Shown piece after piece: positions 24,600 through 31,375 of a stretch of 40,789 nucleotides of DNA. A model generated the notes under the pieces. It had not been told where the DNA came from. It searched no databases and worked only from the letters and a program-made list of their open reading frames with translations. The translations under genes and the position numbers were made by a program. This DNA is from HGM04593 sp045644465 (lineage in GTDB: Bacteria; Bacteroidota; Bacteroidia; Bacteroidales; Bacteroidaceae), in the NCBI GenBank assembly GCA_045644465.1, contig JAZRGV010000049.1, forward strand, positions 1 through 40,789, read 5' to 3'. How positions within the stretch are numbered: the first letter of the stretch is position 1; every line of letters begins with the position of its first letter.

Positions 24600-24780
24600 T
24601 TTTTATTATCTTTAAGTCAAACTCGAAGATACTTTCGCTCACTGTGAAAAACATTGAAGCAAACTTCATGTTTCTCGCTCGTTTGGCTTTGCCGAATCTG
24701 CTTTCGCTCGCTTCAAAATCCAAATAAATTTGTTTTTGCTCGCTTACTCGCAGATTTGTTCGTATCTTTGTACGCAAAGA
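24600..24780. repeat. Dispersed AT-rich repeat carrying promoters (copy B)
   Basis: The stretch 24604-24690 aligns with 3329-3415 (same order of CTCGAA, ATACTTTCG, TGTGAAAAA and AACTTCATGTTTCTC-like blocks). It carries a minus-strand TATCTTCG (24624-24631) toward the HsdR-N gene and a plus-strand TATCTTTG (24763-24770) toward holA. One strand reads as open frame, which artificially lengthens the neighbouring gene. Confidence 0.55.
24763..24770 (+). promoter_or_regulatory. -7 box TATCTTTG for holA
   Basis: Perfect TAnnTTTG match 49 bases before ATG 24820, at the right end of the dispersed repeat, preceded by TTCG exactly as in the copy at 3418-3429. Confidence 0.6.
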
Positions 24781-24819
24781 TATGTATTTTATCTGAATTT
24801 TGTGTCTTAAAAAGGAAAT

Positions 24820-25833
24820 ATGGCAAAATATACTTATGAAAGCATAATGTCGGAGTTGAAAAGTGGAACATTTCGCCCTGTCTATTATCTGATGGGAGAG
24901 GAGGGTTATTTCACAGACCGTATCACCGACTATATAATGGAAAATGCGCTCAACGAGGTTGAACGTGATTTCAACCTTACTGTATATTATGGCCTTGACA
25001 GTGATATAGATACCATTGTTACGGCTGCCAAGCGCTTCCCTATGATGGCTGAACGTCAGGTCATTGTGGTGAAAGAGGCACAGTTGCTCAAAAATATCGA
25101 TTCCTTGCAGTTCTACATGCAGGCACCACAACCAACAACGGTTCTGGTATTTGCCCATAAGAATGGCTCACTCGACAAACGTAAAAAGGTGGCTTCTGAA
25201 TTGGAACGCTGCGGAGTGGTGCTCGATTCCAAGAAGATGCGCGACGACCAGCTGCCTGCTTTCATAAACGGCTATCTGCGCGGTAAGGGACTTGTGACCG
25301 ATACCAAGTCGGTGCTGATGATGCGTGAGTCGGTGGGTGCCGACCTGTCGCGTTTGGCCGGTGAGATAGACAAACTTGCCATTGCGTTGCCTCAGGGTAG
25401 CGTGGAGATTACTCCTGAACTTATTGAGGAACATATAGGCATAAGCAAGGAGTATAACAATTTTGAATTGCAGAATGCTCTTGTGAACAAGGATGTTCTT
25501 AAAGCGAATAGAATTATACAATATTTCGCACGCAATCCGAAGAAGAATCCGATACAGATGACTCTGGCTTTGCTGTTCAGCTTTTTCTCGAATGTGATGA
25601 TGTGTTATTATGCACCTGAGAAGAGCGAACGTGGAGTGGCTGAGTTTTTGGGCTTGAAGAGTACATGGGGCGTGGGCGATTATATAAAGGCGATGAAGAA
25701 CTATCGCGCCATGCACGTGATGGAGATTTTGCATCTTATACGCATTGCCGATGCGCAGTCCAAGGGCGCGGAAGGTCCGCAGGTTCCCGATGGCGAAATA
25801 ATGCGCGAGTTGATGTATAAGATTTTGCACTGA
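24820..25833 (+). CDS. holA: DNA polymerase III delta subunit
   Basis: 337 residues, the usual length. The N-terminus RPVYYLMGEEGYFTDRITDY matches the HolA opening, and the middle (RMRDDQLPAFINGYLRGKG-like helical region, then DLSRLAGEIDKLAIAL) fits domain II. The C-terminal helical domain contains NPKKNPIQMTLALLFSFFSN. HolA is the clamp-loader arm that opens the beta clamp. The start is ATG 24820 preceded by AGGAAAT. The downstream nuclease-like gene begins 18 bases later, so the two may be co-transcribed. Confidence 0.9.
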   Translation: MAKYTYESIMSELKSGTFRPVYYLMGEEGYFTDRITDYIMENALNEVERDFNLTVYYGLDSDIDTIVTAAKRFPMMAERQVIVVKEAQLLKNIDSLQFYMQAPQPTTVLVFAHKNGSLDKRKKVASELERCGVVLDSKKMRDDQLPAFINGYLRGKGLVTDTKSVLMMRESVGADLSRLAGEIDKLAIALPQGSVEITPELIEEHIGISKEYNNFELQNALVNKDVLKANRIIQYFARNPKKNPIQMTLALLFSFFSNVMMCYYAPEKSERGVAEFLGLKSTWGVGDYIKAMKNYRAMHVMEILHLIRIADAQSKGAEGPQVPDGEIMRELMYKILH

Positions 25834-25851
25834 TTTGAAAAAAAATAAACA

Positions 25852-26640
25852 ATGATAATGAATTTGAATGGCTCGGATGTTACATTCGAGCAAGATGGTA
25901 AACTCTCGTTCGATGAAGAACTGCACCGATATTCGCTGGGCGATGTTGTTATGCGCTCGGTGAGTAATGTTGTGGGTATGTTCTTTAGAGAGTTTGATGC
26001 GGTGGGCATAAGCCTGAAGAAATGTTTCGGAAATGAAACAGAGGCTGCCAAACTGCGCGAATCGTGGGATTGTAAGGGTGCGGTGGCAAGCCAAGCCGGT
26101 ACATTTCTGCACAAGCAGATTGAAGACTATCTCAATGGCAAAGAGTTGCCCGAACTGTTGTGTGATGTCAATTTTAATGGTTGTTACATCAACTGTAATG
26201 AAACGCTTGATATTTCGCGCGAATGGAGTTACTTCAAGGCTTTTGAACGTAATGTAACGTTTACGCCTTTCCGCACAGAGTGGCGTGTGTATGATGCCGA
26301 GGCGCGTGTGGCTGGAACGCTCGATTTGGTTTGTGCGTGCGACGACGGCACATATGAGATATACGACTGGAAACGCAGTAATAAAATAGATCCCACCGAA
26401 CGTAACCGTTGGGCAAATGGAATGAACGGTCTTGAACATCTTACCGATACTTCCTATATACATTACTGTTTGCAACAGAATCTATATCGCTACATACTGC
26501 AAAAGAACTATGGCATAAAGGTGAGCCGTATGAATCTTGTTGTTCTGCATCCCGATTTGCCTACATACAGGGTTGTTCCTGTACCTCCTATGGAACGCGA
26601 GGTGGCAATCATTCTTCAGAAGATAAAATATCAGGAGTGA
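25852..26640 (+). CDS. PD-(D/E)XK nuclease-superfamily protein
   Basis: 262 residues. The Cas4/RecB-nuclease-like residue order is visible: His87 in GTFLHKQIEDYL, Glu143 in RTEWRVYD, Asp158 in GTLDLV, the D-x-K pair Asp172/Lys174 in YEIYDWKRS, and a later Q-x3-Y motif (QQNLYRYIL). That is a complete active-site set, so it is probably an active DNA nuclease or a nicking/processing enzyme. It stands next to holA and a 98-residue hypothetical, not next to helicase or CRISPR genes. The target is unknown. Confidence 0.75.
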   Translation: MIMNLNGSDVTFEQDGKLSFDEELHRYSLGDVVMRSVSNVVGMFFREFDAVGISLKKCFGNETEAAKLRESWDCKGAVASQAGTFLHKQIEDYLNGKELPELLCDVNFNGCYINCNETLDISREWSYFKAFERNVTFTPFRTEWRVYDAEARVAGTLDLVCACDDGTYEIYDWKRSNKIDPTERNRWANGMNGLEHLTDTSYIHYCLQQNLYRYILQKNYGIKVSRMNLVVLHPDLPTYRVVPVPPMEREVAIILQKIKYQE

Positions 26641-26665
26641 TATCTGCCCTGTTACAGGCTGAACT

Positions 26666-26962
26666 ATGCTTTATAAAAAGTTTGTTATAACCGACGATGG
26701 TACGTTGAGGTTTGGCGAGGTGTATCATCATCGTAATCTGTTGCGGAGCAACGAATGTTGCATACGTGGCGGGGGCTTGTGGCGTGTTGACAATGAACGT
26801 GGTATTATTGTGCTCTATGGACGTTCGTTTGAGTTTGGCACACCTTCGTTCGATGCTCCTGTATATCCCGATTGGAATGGTATTGACGGTGTGGAACGTC
26901 CTATCTTTTACCAGCCTCACTGGCCCTACGACGAGACGTTGATTCCTGTGAATGCGATATAG
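26666..26962 (+). CDS. Hypothetical protein, 98 aa
   Basis: A small soluble protein (FVITDDGTLRFGEVYHHRNL, then GGGLWRVDNERGIIVLYGRS and FGTPSFD). It is beta-rich, with no signal peptide, and follows the nuclease-like gene by 25 bases. The regular Gly/aromatic spacing suggests a compact beta domain. I do not recognise the family. Co-transcription with the nuclease-like gene is plausible. Confidence 0.6.
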   Translation: MLYKKFVITDDGTLRFGEVYHHRNLLRSNECCIRGGGLWRVDNERGIIVLYGRSFEFGTPSFDAPVYPDWNGIDGVERPIFYQPHWPYDETLIPVNAI

Positions 26963-26977
26963 TGGTTATATCGCTGT

Positions 26978-27607
26978 TCAAAATTGTTGAACACATTTGT
27001 TTATCTCCTGTTGTAACAGTTCAAGGAATGTTGCTCCATGCCCACCGTCCATCTGTGTGTGATGAAACTGAAAGGATATGGGCAGAGTGGCTTTGAGCCA
27101 CTGCTTGCGGTATCGGCCCCACATCACCATAGGATTACAGAATTTTTCGGTATATTGGTTTACTATGCAGTCGAGCTCGGTCTGTATCATAGCCGATGTG
27201 CCAACAATCATATAATCTTCGAGGAACGAACTCCTGCATAGTGCCGAAGCCTCTGCCGTAAGGGTGTCGTAATCTTTGGCAAACTGCTTGATGTGGGCAT
27301 TGAATGGAATGTCGCACGAGTTTATTCCTCCTTTGCTGTTGTTTACAATTACGTTGATGGCTATGCGGTCATATTTGAATAGCTTTCCTTGTTCGGGCAA
27401 CAGATAGAATTCGCTTATTTGGCTTGCTGCTTTGCCAATACACCAGCAGAGCAGGGCGTTGAATCTGATGTTGCTTTTTCTGCTTGCCTTTAGTATCTTA
27501 CTTACGTTGAATGTCTTGGTAAGTGTAACCATTGGCATAGGTGATGTCATCCAAAACTCAAAGGCTTGGGCACGTGATGTATCCTGTGGGTTTATTTCGG
27601 TTTTCAT
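26978..27607 (-). CDS. Chloramphenicol-acetyltransferase-like O-acetyltransferase (CatA fold)
   Basis: 209 residues, close to the 213-219 of type A chloramphenicol acetyltransferases. The catalytic motif HHTQMDG (182-188) carries the active His183 and structural Asp187. Earlier segments (FNALLCWCIGKAASQISEFY, then YDRIAINVIVNNSKGGINSC) align with the CAT core. It transfers acetyl from acetyl-CoA to a hydroxyl. The acceptor may not be chloramphenicol, because many chromosomal relatives act on other substrates. It has its own promoter on the minus strand and no mobile-element flank, so acquisition as a resistance gene is not evident. Confidence 0.8.
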   Translation of the reverse strand: MKTEINPQDTSRAQAFEFWMTSPMPMVTLTKTFNVSKILKASRKSNIRFNALLCWCIGKAASQISEFYLLPEQGKLFKYDRIAINVIVNNSKGGINSCDIPFNAHIKQFAKDYDTLTAEASALCRSSFLEDYMIVGTSAMIQTELDCIVNQYTEKFCNPMVMWGRYRKQWLKATLPISFQFHHTQMDGGHGATFLELLQQEINKCVQQF

Positions 27608-27625
27608 TGTTTTGTAGCTTTATTT

Positions 27626-27657
27626 CAAAGATAATCCAAAAATCTGATATGGACAAT
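27626..27657 (-). promoter_or_regulatory. Promoter for the CAT-like gene
   Basis: On the minus strand ATTG (27654-27657) and TATCTTTG (27626-27633) are separated by 20 bases. This is a near-consensus Bacteroidetes promoter ending 18 bases before the ATG. Confidence 0.65.
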
Positions 27658-27670
27658 CTATATTTGGTAT

Positions 27671-27701
27671 TTTGACTTTTCGTGGTAATGTTTTATCTTC
27701 G
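27671..27701 (+). promoter_or_regulatory. Promoter for the nitroreductase-DUF2520-kdsC operon
   Basis: TTTG (27671-27674), 19-base spacer, TATCTTCG (27694-27701). The ATG follows 23 bases later. It is divergent from the CAT-like promoter, 14 bases away. Confidence 0.65.
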
Positions 27702-27724
27702 CAGTAAATTACATATAATGTGTT

Positions 27725-28264
27725 ATGGAAAACTTTTTGGAACTTTTGAAAAGACGACGTAGCTCACGTCTGTTTACCGGTGAGCCTGTCGATAAAGATA
27801 TGGTGTGCGACCTCTTGAAAGCGGCTCTTATGTCGCCGTCGGGGCATCGCATAAATCCTTGGGAGTTTATTCTTGTGGATGACAAGGAGATGCTGAAGGC
27901 TCTTTCGACAAGCAAGGAGCATGGTTCTGGTTTGCTCGAGGGGGCTGCAATGGCCGTTGTGGTTGTTGCCGACACTACTAAAACTGATGTATGGATTGAG
28001 GATTGCTCAATTGCTTCTATCATAATTCAACTTGCTGCCGAAGATATGGGCTTGGGAAGCTGCTGGGTGCAGATACGCCGACGTATGGATGCCGAGGGCA
28101 ATGTATCGGAAGAGGTGGTGCGTAAACTCTTGGGAATTCCTGAACATTACGCGGTGCAGTCTATCGTGGCAATAGGTCACAAGGCACGCGAAGCAAAGCC
28201 TTTCGATGAGGAGAAAATGCAGTGGGACAAGGTTCATATTGGCAAGTTCGGGGGCAATGAGTAA
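27725..28264 (+). CDS. Nitroreductase-family flavoprotein
   Basis: 179 residues. RRRSSRLFTGEPVDKDMVCD near the start is the FMN-phosphate-binding arginine cluster of the nitroreductase fold. SPSGHRINPWEFILVDD, GAAMAVVVVADTTKT and LAAEDMGLGSCWVQIR continue it in order, and the last helix has LGIPEHYAVQSIVAIGH. Such enzymes reduce nitro compounds, quinones or flavin substrates with NAD(P)H. It overlaps the DUF2520 gene by 8 bases, so the two are translationally linked. Confidence 0.88.
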   Translation: MENFLELLKRRRSSRLFTGEPVDKDMVCDLLKAALMSPSGHRINPWEFILVDDKEMLKALSTSKEHGSGLLEGAAMAVVVVADTTKTDVWIEDCSIASIIIQLAAEDMGLGSCWVQIRRRMDAEGNVSEEVVRKLLGIPEHYAVQSIVAIGHKAREAKPFDEEKMQWDKVHIGKFGGNE

Positions 28265-29069
28265 GCGTATAGTGCTTGTGGGTGCAGGCAATATGGCTAC
28301 AGCTATCGCTGTGGCGCTGTCAAAAGCCGGAAATACACCTGTTGCAGTGTGGAGCCGCACGGCAGAGTCGGCGCAGATGCTTGCCGATAGAGTGGGGGCT
28401 GAGTGGTATTGTGATATTGATGCTCTGCCTCAGGCCGATGTGGTAATAATATCCGTAGTTGACAGCGCATTGCGTGAGATGACTACAAGGGTTGTGGCTA
28501 AGTATCCCGATGCTGTTATCTTGCATACAGCAGGAAGCATTCCTATGAATACTTTGCAGCAGTGTGGTGCAAAGAAATATGGCGTGCTTTATCCTATGCA
28601 GACTGTGAATAAGAACAGTGTTGTGTCGCTCGATGATGTTACGGTGTTTATTGAGGCTTGCGACGATGCCATAGCAGTTCAGGTAGAGGCATTGGCGCGT
28701 ACCATAAGCAAAAAGGTGGTGTACGCCTCAAGTGAGCAGCGTTGTTACCTGCATGTGGCAGCTGTGTTTGCCTGTAATTTCTCAAATGCGGTGTATAATA
28801 TGGCTGCGGAACTGCTTGAGAAGCATGGTTTGCCTTTTGAAGCAATGTTGCCTCTCATTGATGAAGCTGCACGCAAGGTGCATCGTATGTCGCCCACCGA
28901 GGCGCAGACAGGGCCGGCGCGTCGTGGCGATGCCAATGTGATGAATGCCCATAAGATGATGTTGGATGATGAACTCGCGAATATATATGAGACATTGAGC
29001 GATTATATAATGAGTACGATAAACAATGATAAACTACGATTTAAAGAAGATAAAAGCCCTTGTATTTGA
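28257..29069 (+). CDS. Rossmann-fold DUF2520 protein
   Basis: The start is ATG 28257 (MSKRIVLVGAGNMATAIAVA), because the frame upstream only repeats the previous gene. The nucleotide loop GAGNMA is at the N-terminus, and the middle reads like a ProC-type reductase (LPQADVVIISVVDSA, VILHTAGSIPMNTL). The C-terminal half (HVAAVFACNFSNAVYNMAAE, LPLIDEAARKV, ARRGDANVM) fits DUF2520. It is 270 residues long and probably an NAD(P)-dependent oxidoreductase of unknown substrate. It overlaps kdsC by 44 bases in another frame. In Bacteroides the DUF2520-kdsC-maf order is, as I remember it, conserved. Confidence 0.8.
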   Translation: MSKRIVLVGAGNMATAIAVALSKAGNTPVAVWSRTAESAQMLADRVGAEWYCDIDALPQADVVIISVVDSALREMTTRVVAKYPDAVILHTAGSIPMNTLQQCGAKKYGVLYPMQTVNKNSVVSLDDVTVFIEACDDAIAVQVEALARTISKKVVYASSEQRCYLHVAAVFACNFSNAVYNMAAELLEKHGLPFEAMLPLIDEAARKVHRMSPTEAQTGPARRGDANVMNAHKMMLDDELANIYETLSDYIMSTINNDKLRFKEDKSPCI

Positions 29070-29541
29070 TGTTGATGGTGTGCTCAGCCGCGAGACAATT
29101 CCTGTTGCGCTCACAGGTGAGCCTATGCGTACAGCAAACATTAAGGATGGATATGCACTGCAGCTTGCCGTGAAAAGCGGATTACATGTGGCTATAATTA
29201 CCGGTGCACGTAGCGAGGTAATCAAGGTGCGTTACAAAGGACTTGGCGTCAACGATATATATATAGGTGCTTCGGTGAAGAAAGAGTGTCTTGAAGAGCT
29301 CATGCTTATGTATGAATTGTCGCCCGAAGAGATTCTTTACATGGGCGATGATATTCCCGACTATGAGGTGATGCAGATTTGCGGATTACCTGTATGTCCT
29401 TGTGATGCGGCGGTGGAGATTAAGCAACTGTCTAAATATATCTCTTCTGCTCGCGGTGGTGAAGGATGTGCACGCGATGTTATAGAGCAGGTGCTGCGGG
29501 CGCAAGGGAAGTGGATGGAGGAGGGTGCATTTGTATGGTGA
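29026..29541 (+). CDS. kdsC: KDO-8-phosphate phosphatase (KdsC-like HAD hydrolase)
   Basis: 171 residues, the KdsC size. The HAD nucleophile motif FDVDGVLS (14-21, with D15 and D17) sits near the N-terminus, and the motif-II threonine lies in HVAIITGARSE. Motif III lysine is in ASVKKECLEE and motif IV is MGDDIPDYEVM. The cap is absent, as in KdsC tetramers. It removes phosphate from 3-deoxy-manno-octulosonate-8-phosphate in lipopolysaccharide core synthesis. It is the last gene of the operon before the dockerin/cohesin island. Confidence 0.85.
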   Translation: MINYDLKKIKALVFDVDGVLSRETIPVALTGEPMRTANIKDGYALQLAVKSGLHVAIITGARSEVIKVRYKGLGVNDIYIGASVKKECLEELMLMYELSPEEILYMGDDIPDYEVMQICGLPVCPCDAAVEIKQLSKYISSARGGEGCARDVIEQVLRAQGKWMEEGAFVW

Positions 29542-29941
29542 TGCTTGTTTGGCTTTCTAAAATGGTGATTGCTGCGTTATACAAATTTTGTTCCAACAGT
29601 CATTTAGCTAACTAAACTCCTGTTTGCCCAAAATTCGCAGGCCTTGCATCTGCACTTTTTATTGAACAAAACGCTAATCGGTAAGCCTTGTTCTCCCACT
29701 TTTTACATTAAGCAAAAGTGTTACCAGATATGTTGTTTTATATTTTTGTTATCAGGCTCAATGTTGCGCAAAAAGTAAATCTCTAAAAAAGAGATACTCA
29801 ATTGTCGGTAAAATTACAAAAAATATGCTTGTGATAACCTTTTTTGCTATAAAAAATACACTTTTTAACAAAAAAAATATTGAATTTGTTTAGCAGAAAC
29901 GTACACTAACAAAAGTTGTTGTGTTGATTTTCAGGTTGTAA
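29542..29941. other. 400-bp gap before the dockerin island
   Basis: No credible gene. It holds a self-complementary 17-mer ATCTCTAAAAAAGAGAT (29779-29795) that recurs as its reverse complement in the loop/stem of the hairpin downstream (29955-29971), and runs of A and T. No Bacteroidetes promoter box could be placed with confidence. Confidence 0.4.
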
Positions 29942-29984
29942 CCCTTTTTTGTCAATCTCTTTTTTAGAGATTGACAAAAAAGGG
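29942..29984 (+). terminator. Strong hairpin 30 bases upstream of the first dockerin-like gene
   Basis: 19-bp perfect stem (29942-29960 with 29966-29984), 5-base loop, followed by ATTTTTATT. It has the form of an intrinsic terminator. Since the ATG of the next gene is only 29 bases on, it may end upstream transcripts, act as a leader attenuator, or block read-through from kdsC. Confidence 0.65.
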
Positions 29985-30013
29985 ATTTTTATTAACTTAA
30001 AACTAAATACATT

Positions 30014-30577
30014 ATGAAAATTTTTAGACACATTTTCGTGGTGCTTTTGTTGCTGTTTATTAGTACAACCGCAACAGCACAGTCACAGAGTGACAACACC
30101 CAAACAAAGGCAGTTTCAGCCACAAAAGCCGATGTCAATGGCGACGGCGTAGTAAACGAGGCCGATATTGAAGAGATTCTTGCTATTATGCAACAGGAGA
30201 ATGGTACTAAGTATTACTGGTATGCAGGTTGGACAGAACCTACTGCGGAAAATATTGCAGAAATAATAGATGAGGCAAATGCAATATATGCGAATAAAGT
30301 AGATTTCTTTGGTGATACACCTGCTGGTAAATTAATTGGTACGCAATTACAAACATATACTTTAGAGCAACCATTGGCAAAGGTTGATTATTATGATACA
30401 ACTTATTCAATTTATGATAAACATTATATTGTAATTCCTGAAGGAATAAAAGTTTATGAGTTGGCTGGAGATGTAATGTTGGAAGAGTTGTATGACACTA
30501 CAGATATAATAATACCAGGTCACCGTGTTATTATATCCAAAGAGCCAGGTTTCGTAATTAGTGTTATGTTAAGATAA
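30014..30577 (+). CDS. Secreted protein with dockerin-like calcium loop and YYWYAGWTEPT segment (1)
   Basis: 187 residues. The signal peptide (1-22, ending ATAQ) is followed by a dockerin-type calcium loop DVNGDGVVNEAD (40-51), a helix EEILAIMQQ, then the segment YYWYAGWTEPT (67-77). The remainder (78-187) is A+T-rich DNA with no recognised domain. Classical type I dockerins carry two such loops; only one is seen here. It heads a three-gene run that ends with a cohesin-like protein. A surface or secreted location is inferred from the signal peptide. Confidence 0.7.
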   Translation: MKIFRHIFVVLLLLFISTTATAQSQSDNTQTKAVSATKADVNGDGVVNEADIEEILAIMQQENGTKYYWYAGWTEPTAENIAEIIDEANAIYANKVDFFGDTPAGKLIGTQLQTYTLEQPLAKVDYYDTTYSIYDKHYIVIPEGIKVYELAGDVMLEELYDTTDIIIPGHRVIISKEPGFVISVMLR

Positions 30578-30607
30578 ACTATCAAAACTAATTATTAAAT
30601 GAATTCC

Positions 30608-30656
30608 GCCAATGGTTTGCGAATAAAAATAATCTCGCAAAGTTTGCAAAGCAAAA
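30608..30656 (+). repeat. 5'-leader direct repeat, copy 1
   Basis: The 49-base block GCCAATGGTTTGCGAATAAA ... GCAAAGCAAAA recurs at 31299-31348 with one inserted G. It contains TTTGCGA (30616-30622) and TCGCAAA (30635-30641), which can pair into a leader hairpin. It lies 28 bases before the ATG of the second dockerin-like gene. Confidence 0.7.
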
Positions 30657-30684
30657 ACAATTAATTAAAAAACAAACAAACGAT

Positions 30685-31257
30685 ATGAAAACAAAGATTT
30701 TTGCTCTTTTTGCAGCTATGATGCTGCTTGTGGGTACAACTGCGATGGCGCAGAGTGATAATACAAAAACTACAGAAACCGAGCTTAAAGGCGATGTAAA
30801 CAACGATGGCATTGTTGATGTTGCCGACATTGCTGCTGTAATTGCAGTTATGCACGAACAGGGAACCGTAGCTCCTCAGTATTACTGGTATGCAGGTTGG
30901 ACAGAACCTACAGAAGCAAATATTGGGGAATTAGTTAAAAAACAATTACCAACAAATTCTACACAAACCGCATTTGCAAATGCAGGTAAAACATCAACTA
31001 CTACATCTGGTGTAACAGTTGATTTGTTAAATAGTAAATTATATGATGATGTATATTTAAATGCTGCTCCAGCAGATCGTGTAATGCGAAATTATTATGT
31101 TGTTGTTCCAAATGGACATGGAATTTATGACTCATTAGGAAATACTGTGCACTTGCCTTCTGATAATACATTTACAATTGTTGGCACATTTACAAATCAT
31201 ACAATATATAGAAAAAATGATGCTTCAATATCAATAGGCGCTATTATTATTAAATAA
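30685..31257 (+). CDS. Secreted protein with dockerin-like calcium loop and YYWYAGWTEPT segment (2)
   Basis: 190 residues. The signal peptide (1-22, ending AMAQ) precedes DVNNDGIVDVAD (37-48), a calcium-loop of dockerin type, then YYWYAGWTEPT (66-76). The C-terminal 110 residues are Thr/Asn-rich and unlike the first protein's. The two proteins share a 32-base identical DNA block (30212-30243 and 30880-30911) around the WYAGW segment, while the downstream halves differ, so the pair looks mosaic. Both lie upstream of the cohesin-like gene in one direction. Function unknown; the calcium loop suggests binding to a partner on the cell surface. Confidence 0.7.
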   Translation: MKTKIFALFAAMMLLVGTTAMAQSDNTKTTETELKGDVNNDGIVDVADIAAVIAVMHEQGTVAPQYYWYAGWTEPTEANIGELVKKQLPTNSTQTAFANAGKTSTTTSGVTVDLLNSKLYDDVYLNAAPADRVMRNYYVVVPNGHGIYDSLGNTVHLPSDNTFTIVGTFTNHTIYRKNDASISIGAIIIK

Positions 31258-31298
31258 AGAAATCAATATAACTGGTGAATTATTGTCACATTAATTTT

Positions 31299-31348
31299 GC
31301 CAATGGTTTGCGAATAAAAATAATCTCGCAAAGTTTGGCAAAGCAAAA
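31299..31348 (+). repeat. 5'-leader direct repeat, copy 2
   Basis: Same block as 30608-30656, ahead of the cohesin-like gene, with pairing arms TTTGCGA (31307-31313) and TCGCAAA (31326-31332). Its recurrence upstream of two unlike genes suggests a shared leader element. Confidence 0.7.
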
Positions 31349-31375
31349 TATCAATAACCAAAAATAAACAATAAT

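Noticed and set aside
24133..24669. Type I restriction system
   Set aside because: Only an HsdR-N-like domain is present, without helicase motor, hsdM or hsdS nearby.
24598..25158. N-terminal extension of the HsdR-N protein to 341 residues
   Set aside because: The extra 187 residues come from the dispersed repeat and from holA antisense, and they lie upstream of or across the likely promoter.
25168..26475. 435-residue minus-strand open frame
   Set aside because: It is antisense to holA and the nuclease-like gene, has unnatural His/Arg-rich composition and matches no family; it is a shadow frame.
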